Part shown: piece by piece, positions 57,921 through 64,000 of the stretch
Layout of the letters: each line of letters opens with the position of its first letter
Position numbering within the stretch: the stretch's first letter is position 1
Source of the DNA: Acidimicrobiia bacterium
GTDB lineage: Bacteria > Actinomycetota > Acidimicrobiia > Spongiisociales > ZC4RG35
Assembly (NCBI GenBank): GCA_025928935.1
Contig: JAICNB010000008.1
Span: 1-64,000, forward strand
Direction of reading: 5' to 3'
Length of the DNA stretch: 64,000 nucleotides
Notes under the pieces: model-generated
What the model saw: the letters and a program-made list of their open reading frames with translations, nothing else
Told to the model about the DNA's origin: nothing
Databases searched by the model: none
Program-made: the position numbers and the translations under genes

Positions 57921-59218
57921 GCCGCCTCCAGCTCCTCTCTCATCGCCGACTCGCCCCGCTCGAAGGTGGCGTGCCACGGAGCCGGGCTGCCCAGCGACGC
58001 GGCCACTTCGAGCCCCGACCTGAGACCATCTTCGTGGAAGCCATAGCCGAGGTAGGCGCCGGCGAACCAGGTGTTGTTCCGACCCTGGATGGCAGCGATG
58101 GCTCGTTGCGCTCCCGGGGTGCGAAGGTCGAACTGGGGATGGGCGTAGATGAAGGTGCGATGGGTCAGCGCCGGGTTCGGGTCCCGTAGAGGGTTCAAGG
58201 AGACGAACAGCGGGGCCTCGGTCTCGAGGGACTGAAGGCGGTTCATCCAGTAGGTCACCGAGGCGGGCCCGCCCCTGGCCGACTCGGAGGTCATGGCGTT
58301 CCAGCTCGACCACAGCCGCCGGTTGCGCGGCATGAGGTGCGGATCGCTGTGGAGGACGGCGAGGTTGGGCCGGTAGCCGATCGCCCCCAACGCCGACCGT
58401 TCCTGGTCGGTTGCGTCGTCACCCAGAATGCGCCGGGCCTGATCGGAGTGCGTCGCGATGATCACTTGGTCGAAGTGACTGCGATCCTCTCTCGTCTCCA
58501 CGATGACACCGGCCCCGCTGCGGATCACCCGTCTCACCTCGGCGCCCGTCCTGATCACGTCAGAGAAACCCGCGATGAGACGTTCCACGTACTCCCGGCT
58601 CCCACCCGTCACGGTCCGCCAGCGAGGTCTGCCCGCGATCTCGATCAGCCCGTGGTTGTGGAGGAAGGTGAGGATCGACCGAGCGGGGAAACCGCCGATC
58701 TCGCCGAGGCCGGTCGACCAGATCGCTCCCGTCATCGGGTACACATAGTCCTCCAAGAACGCCGCTGAGAACCCGTGACGTCGCAGGAGATCTTCGATGG
58801 TCTCACCACTCGCCGGCTGCAGACTCGCCCCGATGCGGCGGAATCGATTGATGTCCGCAAGCATCCCCAAGAACCTCGGCTTGGCGAGGTTGCGCGGCTC
58901 GGCCAGCATTCCCGAGAGGCTGGCCGCGTACTCGAATCTACGATCGACCGAGAACGCGAACGACATGTCACTCGCCTGTGTAGGCACGGCCAGCGCCCGA
59001 AAGAGCTGGGTCAGGTTCGGATAGGTCACCTCGTTGTAGACGATGAAGCCGGTATCGACCGCGACCGAGCCCTGCGGCGTGTCCACCTCGACGGTGTTCG
59101 TGTGCCCGCCGATCCTGTCGTCCGACTCGTACACGGTCAATTCGTGCTCGTGCGAGAGCGCCCATGCAGCTCCCAGCCCTGAGATGCCGGTCCCGATGAT
59201 TGCGATTCGTTGTCCCAT
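57917..59218 (-). CDS. FAD-dependent amine oxidase/desaturase-like oxidoreductase
   Basis: MGQRIAIIGTGISGLGAAWALSHEHELTVYESDDRIGGHTNTVEVD; start 59218; ATGA overlap with DUF1365 gene. Confidence 0.93.
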   Translation of the reverse strand: MGQRIAIIGTGISGLGAAWALSHEHELTVYESDDRIGGHTNTVEVDTPQGSVAVDTGFIVYNEVTYPNLTQLFRALAVPTQASDMSFAFSVDRRFEYAASLSGMLAEPRNLAKPRFLGMLADINRFRRIGASLQPASGETIEDLLRRHGFSAAFLEDYVYPMTGAIWSTGLGEIGGFPARSILTFLHNHGLIEIAGRPRWRTVTGGSREYVERLIAGFSDVIRTGAEVRRVIRSGAGVIVETREDRSHFDQVIIATHSDQARRILGDDATDQERSALGAIGYRPNLAVLHSDPHLMPRNRRLWSSWNAMTSESARGGPASVTYWMNRLQSLETEAPLFVSLNPLRDPNPALTHRTFIYAHPQFDLRTPGAQRAIAAIQGRNNTWFAGAYLGYGFHEDGLRSGLEVAASLGSPAPWHATFERGESAMREELEAA

Positions 59219-59436
59219 GCCTCCCATTCGGACCCGAGGGGGTGGGCGGATTGCATCGAAGGTGGCTCCGAAGGCGGGACGCCGGGGGCATCCAGATCGA
59301 CGAGCGGCTTCGAACTCGGGCAAGAGGGTGATCCCTCGACGATCCGATTTGGGTTTTCGTGACGGGAGCGCCGGCTACACGGTGCCCGTCGTGGTGGATG
59401 TCCCCGGGGAGGCATGACAATGAGACAAATGGACCG

Positions 59437-60444
59437 ATGAGCCCGATGTTGCGTGGTCCCCTTCTCCGGAGGCTGGTGACAGTCCCAAGCACGTACTTGT
59501 TGCTGGTGGCCGTGACCGTCCTCCTGCCGATCCTGCTCCCTCTCGCCGCTCTGAACGACCTCGTCCGATGGCTGGCGAATCGAACACCTGCCATGAGCCT
59601 GAGGATGCTGACCTTCGGATGGCTGTACCTGGTGGGAGAGAGTTGGGCGATCGTCGCGCTCGCCATCCTGGGTGCCCTTCCCGAGAGCGCCTCCATGAGG
59701 CTCACCTACGGAGCGCAGCGTGCGTGGCTCGATTGGAACTTCGATGCACTTCGGCTCGCCTTCTCGCTCGACTTCACCGTCGAGGGAGGAGAAGAGGTCG
59801 CGCCCGGCCCAATCCTCCTCCTCTCGCGACACGCCTCGATGATCGACACCATGCTGCCCGGCCGTTACGTCGTCAGACCGCACCGGATAAAGCTCCGGTA
59901 TGTGCTGAAGAAGGAGCTGCTGGTCGACCCCGCACTCGATATCGGGGGCAACCGCCTCCCCAACTACTTCATCGACCGGGCGGGGAATGCAGCTACAGAG
60001 ATGGCCGCCTTGCGAGACCTGGCACGCTCACTAGACGTGGACGAGGGCGTCCTCATCTATCCCGAGGGAACCCGGTACACCGAAAAGAAGCGCGTCGAAT
60101 ACTCGGCACGATGGGAGCAAGCAGGCGGGGCGCTGGCCGAGATCGCCTCGAGTTACAGGCGAGTACTGCCTCCCAGGCCGGGAGGGACCCTGGCTCTGCT
60201 CGATGCGAGCACTGCAGACGTGGTCGTCCTGGCACACCGTGGCCTGGAGGGGTTCGCCCGGTTGTCAGACATCTGGAACGGACGTCTTGTCGGTTCCGAG
60301 GTCCAACTTCGCTTCTGGCGGGTTCCCCGCCCGCAGATTCCGGATGGTGACGCCGAGCGGACCGAGTGGCTCTTTCGTCTCTGGGCCGAGGTCGACGCCT
60401 GGGTGGTGGGGGAGGAAGGCAGGGCCGCAGGCGGGTCTGGCTGA
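59437..60444 (+). CDS. PlsC-family acyltransferase
   Basis: GPILLLSRHASMIDTMLPGRYVV...GVLIYPEGTRYTEKKR; start about 59437. Confidence 0.85.
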   Translation: MSPMLRGPLLRRLVTVPSTYLLLVAVTVLLPILLPLAALNDLVRWLANRTPAMSLRMLTFGWLYLVGESWAIVALAILGALPESASMRLTYGAQRAWLDWNFDALRLAFSLDFTVEGGEEVAPGPILLLSRHASMIDTMLPGRYVVRPHRIKLRYVLKKELLVDPALDIGGNRLPNYFIDRAGNAATEMAALRDLARSLDVDEGVLIYPEGTRYTEKKRVEYSARWEQAGGALAEIASSYRRVLPPRPGGTLALLDASTADVVVLAHRGLEGFARLSDIWNGRLVGSEVQLRFWRVPRPQIPDGDAERTEWLFRLWAEVDAWVVGEEGRAAGGSG

Positions 60445-60470
60445 TCGGTCAGGCGACTCTCATCCAACCC

Positions 60471-61391
60471 TCATCCGACCAGCACATCGCTGCCGGTCAA
60501 GGTCACCAACTCATCCCAAAGCCGGGCTCGATCCGCGGCCGTCTCCCTGGTGGAGTCGATCAGATGTGTCGGCGCGACGGCGCGGTCGAACCAGAACCGA
60601 CCGGTGGTGGCAGCGGGTTCTGCCGCTGCGGCCAGCCAGACAATCGTGTCCGCACCTTGTTCCGGGGTCCTGAGAAACGGCTTCATCATCATGTTGAAGG
60701 TAGGCAGCGACTCGGCGACGCCGGCCGTCGCCGCCCACCCCGGGTGCATCGAGTGGAAGACGATGCGCTGGTCGGGAAACCGCTCGGCCCACATCTCGGT
60801 CACGATCACCTGACCTCTCTTGCTGTGGGCATATGCGGCGGTTCCGCTGTACTCCCTGTTGGTGAACTGGAGGTCAGCGGGTCGGATCCTCTCCGAGTAC
60901 ATGCCTCCGGAGCTGACGCTGATCACTCGGGCCGGAGGCGACTCGAGCAGCCTCGGGATCAGCAGATTCGTGAGCAGGAATTGGCCGGCGAGGTTGGTCG
61001 CCATGGTCTTCTCCAATCCTTCGCCGGTTACCTCCCGCTGAGGAAGCAAGACCCCGACGTTGTTCACAAGTGAGTCGATGCGGGGCTCTGTCTCGAGGAT
61101 CCGCCTCCCCAGCTCCCTGACCTCGTCCAGCAGGCTCAGGTCTGCCACTTCGATGGAGGGCGTGCCACCGACGCTTGCCTTGGCCTCATGCAGCTTCTCC
61201 TCGCTCCTGCCCACCATGATCACGCGTGCGCCCATCGCACCCAATCGCCGGCTGACCGCCAGGCCGAGTCCTCCGGTGGCGCCAGTGACGACAACAGTCT
61301 GACCGGTCAGGTCTGTCTGGAGCGGCTCGAAGCTACGGGCATGTAGGTGATACCCGATGTTGGTGAACGACGCGATCTGAAGGCGGTTCAC
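60471..61391 (-). CDS. Short-chain dehydrogenase/reductase
   Basis: QTVVVTGATGGLGLAVSRRLGAMGARVIMVGRSEEKL...YAHSKRG. Confidence 0.92.
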   Translation of the reverse strand: MNRLQIASFTNIGYHLHARSFEPLQTDLTGQTVVVTGATGGLGLAVSRRLGAMGARVIMVGRSEEKLHEAKASVGGTPSIEVADLSLLDEVRELGRRILETEPRIDSLVNNVGVLLPQREVTGEGLEKTMATNLAGQFLLTNLLIPRLLESPPARVISVSSGGMYSERIRPADLQFTNREYSGTAAYAHSKRGQVIVTEMWAERFPDQRIVFHSMHPGWAATAGVAESLPTFNMMMKPFLRTPEQGADTIVWLAAAAEPAATTGRFWFDRAVAPTHLIDSTRETAADRARLWDELVTLTGSDVLVG

Positions 61392-61858
61392 CGGTCGAGG
61401 GCCCTGGCCAGCCCGTCGAGGGCGTCTTTCCCGACCTTTTCCAGGATGGGCCTCATCAGGGGCCGGATGAATCTGAACAGGTTGCGGAACGTGAGATCTG
61501 CCGCGTAGTCGATCACAGTCATGTTGTCTTGACTGGCGAACGTGATCTCGTCGACGGCGTGCAGCTTCTCACCATCGCCGACGAGTACCACGCGGTGGTC
61601 GGGCTGATAGACGGTGATCTCGTAGATCATCGGGGTCGTCCCTGCGCCGAATTTGACCTCCAGTGCGAAACGGGTGCCTAGCCCTATCGGGCCCTCGGTG
61701 ACCTTTCTCGACGCCACCACGCCGGGATCCCAGTCTTCGATGTTGGAGAAGTCGGCGGTGTATTCGAACGCCTCTGGTTGGGGCCGGGTCACCGAGCGAC
61801 GCTCGACGAGGCGCACCGCCCCTCCAGGCGGTCGCCTGTTGTTGGTCTGTTGGCTCAT
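61388..61858 (-). CDS. SRPBCC-family protein
   Basis: VERRSVTRPQPEAFEYTADFSNIEDWDPGVVASRKV. Confidence 0.85.
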   Translation of the reverse strand: MSQQTNNRRPPGGAVRLVERRSVTRPQPEAFEYTADFSNIEDWDPGVVASRKVTEGPIGLGTRFALEVKFGAGTTPMIYEITVYQPDHRVVLVGDGEKLHAVDEITFASQDNMTVIDYAADLTFRNLFRFIRPLMRPILEKVGKDALDGLARALDR

Positions 61859-61868
61859 GACACTTATT

Positions 61869-61888
61869 CGTCACCGCCTGTGGTGACG
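61869..61888. promoter_or_regulatory. Short inverted repeat in the divergent SRPBCC/tspO promoter region
   Basis: CGTCACC-gcctgt-GGTGACG. Confidence 0.45.
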
Positions 61889-61943
61889 GATGAGCCCGCC
61901 CTCCTTTTCGGCCTTGTCCACTGGCGGGTAAGTGTTCGGTCTC

Positions 61944-62447
61944 ATGCACTCCGAGCCAGCAAGCGATCGCACGCACCGAAGTTCGTTGTCCAACTTGGCC
62001 GCTCTCGTGATCTTCGGCGGGGCCACGGCGCTGGTGGCCGGGCTCGGCTCATGGATTACCGCAGCGTCGGTGGATAGCCAATGGTTCGATGCGCTGGCGA
62101 AGCCCGCCTTCTATCCGCCCTCGGCCACCTTCGGGATCGTCTGGACGATCCTGTATGTGCTGATCGCGCTTTCCGTGTGGATCGCCTGGCGAGGTGGCGG
62201 TCGGGCCGAGATGCTCATCCCGTGGTTCATCCAGCTGGCGTTGAACCTTGGTTGGACGATGGCGTTCTTCGGTGCCAGAGCACCAGAGATCGGGATGGTT
62301 GTGATCATCGCCCTGCTATTAGCGGCGATCTGGACGGCCGCGGCAATGTGGCCACACAGCCGATTCGCCGCCTTGATGTTCGTGCCCTACATCTTGTGGG
62401 TGGCTTTCGCCGCGGTGCTCAACTGGTCGATCGTTGCCTTGAACTAG
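61944..62447 (+). CDS. TspO/MBR family protein
   Basis: WFDALAKPAFYPPSATFGIVWTILYVLIALSVWIAW...LNLGWTMAFFGAR. Confidence 0.95.
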   Translation: MHSEPASDRTHRSSLSNLAALVIFGGATALVAGLGSWITAASVDSQWFDALAKPAFYPPSATFGIVWTILYVLIALSVWIAWRGGGRAEMLIPWFIQLALNLGWTMAFFGARAPEIGMVVIIALLLAAIWTAAAMWPHSRFAALMFVPYILWVAFAAVLNWSIVALN

Positions 62448-62507
62448 CGGGCAAGCATCAGAAAGGCTCCAACTCCGGTTGGATCAGCCGGCGACGCCGG
62501 TGAGTAG

Positions 62508-63755
62508 TTGGCTGGTAAGTGGCCAGCTCGAGCGGCCCAGCCTCTCACGGGGCGGGGGAACGAGATCTACGGTTGCCCCAATGTCGTCTCCCGCATCGGT
62601 ACCGGCTTGATCTCGGCATTCTTCTTCACCTGGTTTGCAGCCGCGTGCCTCTGGACGGTCAACGCGCTCCGCCGGCCGATTCCGCCGGGTAAGCCCTTCC
62701 CACCACTTTGGCTACCAGCGATGCTCGTGTCCGAGCTCGCTCCGGCGTACTTCCTTCTCAGGATCGCCGTCGCCGCGTTGTTCCTGACTCTCGGGGCGGC
62801 AACCCTGGCCATCGGACAAGCCGGCATGGTGCTCTTCGTGCTCTCCGAGATCGGGCTGATCGTGCTGATGTCGAGAACGACTCGAGCGTCCAGAGCTACC
62901 GGTCACCCGCCTTCCCTGCTCACCCTCTTCAAAGTCTGGGAACGGTGGCCGAAGGGTGTCGAACACCATGTCGAGGTGCCCTACTGGGGCTCCCTGACAC
63001 TCGACATCTATGCCCGACGCAATCTGAATATGGCGCCGACGCTCATCTACGTGCACCCGGGCTCGTGGATGCGAGGGAGACCGGGTCGACAATCACGGGC
63101 GATGTTCCATCGTCTCGCCAAGATCGGCTGGGTGATCCTGGATATCAGATATCCACTGTCGCCGGAGGCGACCTTTCCCGAGCACCTGATCGGTGTGAAG
63201 CGGGCGATCGCATGGGCGCGTGAAGAGGGTGCCGGCTATGGCATCGATGGCAACCGCATCGCCATATCCGGTGGTTCCTCGGGGGCACATCTCGCCGCCC
63301 TCGCTGCATTGACCGCCCGCAATCGCGATCTGCAGACGGGGTTTCAGAAAGTCGACGTCGAAGTGGCCGCCTGTGTTCCCTTCTACGGCATCTACGACCT
63401 CCTGGTCCGGAATCCCACCCGATATGACTGGCCGTTCATAGCGCAAAAGGTGATGAAGAAGCCCGCCTCGGAGGATCCCTACCTCTACTCACTCGGATCA
63501 CCCATCGATCAGGTCCACGCGGAAGCGCCACCCTTCTTCGTCATTCATGGAGAGTTCGACTCGGTGGTCCTTCCGGCCGAGTCCGAGCACTTCGTCGAGG
63601 CTCTGAGGCAAGCGGACGTAGATACCTCTTACTTCGAGGTGCCCGGGGCACAACACGGCTTCGATGCGGTGGCAAGTCTCCGCACCCGCGCAGTGGCAGC
63701 GCTGTGCACCGAGTGGCTGGAGAAGAGCGTCAACGGTCTCAGGCAGAACCGATAG
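62508..63755 (+). CDS. Alpha/beta hydrolase (lipase/esterase) with N-terminal TM region; start uncertain
   Basis: LIYVHPGSWMRGRPGRQSRAM...IAISGGSSGAHLAALAAL...PPFFVIHGEFDSVVLPAESEHFVEAL. Confidence 0.88.
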   Translation: MAGKWPARAAQPLTGRGNEIYGCPNVVSRIGTGLISAFFFTWFAAACLWTVNALRRPIPPGKPFPPLWLPAMLVSELAPAYFLLRIAVAALFLTLGAATLAIGQAGMVLFVLSEIGLIVLMSRTTRASRATGHPPSLLTLFKVWERWPKGVEHHVEVPYWGSLTLDIYARRNLNMAPTLIYVHPGSWMRGRPGRQSRAMFHRLAKIGWVILDIRYPLSPEATFPEHLIGVKRAIAWAREEGAGYGIDGNRIAISGGSSGAHLAALAALTARNRDLQTGFQKVDVEVAACVPFYGIYDLLVRNPTRYDWPFIAQKVMKKPASEDPYLYSLGSPIDQVHAEAPPFFVIHGEFDSVVLPAESEHFVEALRQADVDTSYFEVPGAQHGFDAVASLRTRAVAALCTEWLEKSVNGLRQNR

Positions 63756-63860
63756 GAATTCGGCCTGCCAGACGCCGGTTTGGCAATCGATGTGCCTCTG
63801 GACGGGGTGCCAGCCACACCCGAATGATCCATTCCGGCCTCCGCTGACGAATAACAGGTG

Positions 63861-64000
63861 ATGGCATCACCCAAGATCCTTGTCACCGGGGCCACCGGCT
63901 ACATAGGCGGTCGTCTCGTTCCCCGGCTTCTCGAGTCCGGCTTCGAAGTTCGCTGCGTGACCCGAGATCCGGCCAAGCTGGAGGGAGTCTGGTGGCATCA
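63861..64000 (+). CDS. NAD(P)-binding epimerase/SDR-like protein, truncated by window end
   Basis: Manual translation MASPKILVTGATGYIGGRLVPRLLESGFEVRCVTRDPAKLEGVWWH; not in track. Confidence 0.85.
   Translation, partial: MASPKILVTGATGYIGGRLVPRLLESGFEVRCVTRDPAKLEGVWWH

Overview
High-GC actinobacterial chromosome segment spanning the replication origin. Gene order matches the origin region of M. tuberculosis-type Actinobacteria, but the content looks Acidimicrobiia-like (taxonomic placement is inference). Left arm, mostly minus strand: dnaB (5' part only, interrupted by an intein with a LAGLIDADG endonuclease), rplI, rpsR, ssb, rpsF, panB; a plus-strand Mrp antiporter operon and a fused secDF; nfo, pyrE, uppS, pepP, argH, argG, cca, pilT. 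Then the plus-strand run pseudokinase - ECF sigma - anti-sigma - trxB - trxA - cwlM, followed by parB, parA, rsmG, jag, yidC, yidD, rnpA and rpmH on the minus strand. Right of the origin: dnaA, dnaN, recF, DUF721, gyrB, gyrA, DUF3566, then an accessory region: a spore-photoproduct-lyase-like radical SAM gene with a LexA box; a minus-strand FAD oxidoreductase / DUF1365 / CFA-like methyltransferase / DUF4397 / class F sortase / B12-binding run; PlsC, SDR, SRPBCC, TspO, hydrolase. Most notable: (1) the DnaB intein, absent from the ORF track because it runs off the window edge; (2) a DUF559/AbiEi-type nuclease gene bracketed by two homologous 64-bp hairpin repeats; (3) a degenerate-kinase protein without its usual MurJ partner, next to a CwlM whose amidase catalytic residues are all replaced; (4) an rnpA frame that stays open across all of rpmH with no canonical start; (5) a possible membrane-lipid/sortase/B12-sensor gene set. 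No rRNA, tRNA or CRISPR was recognised. All family calls come from reading sequence by eye; no database searches were run.
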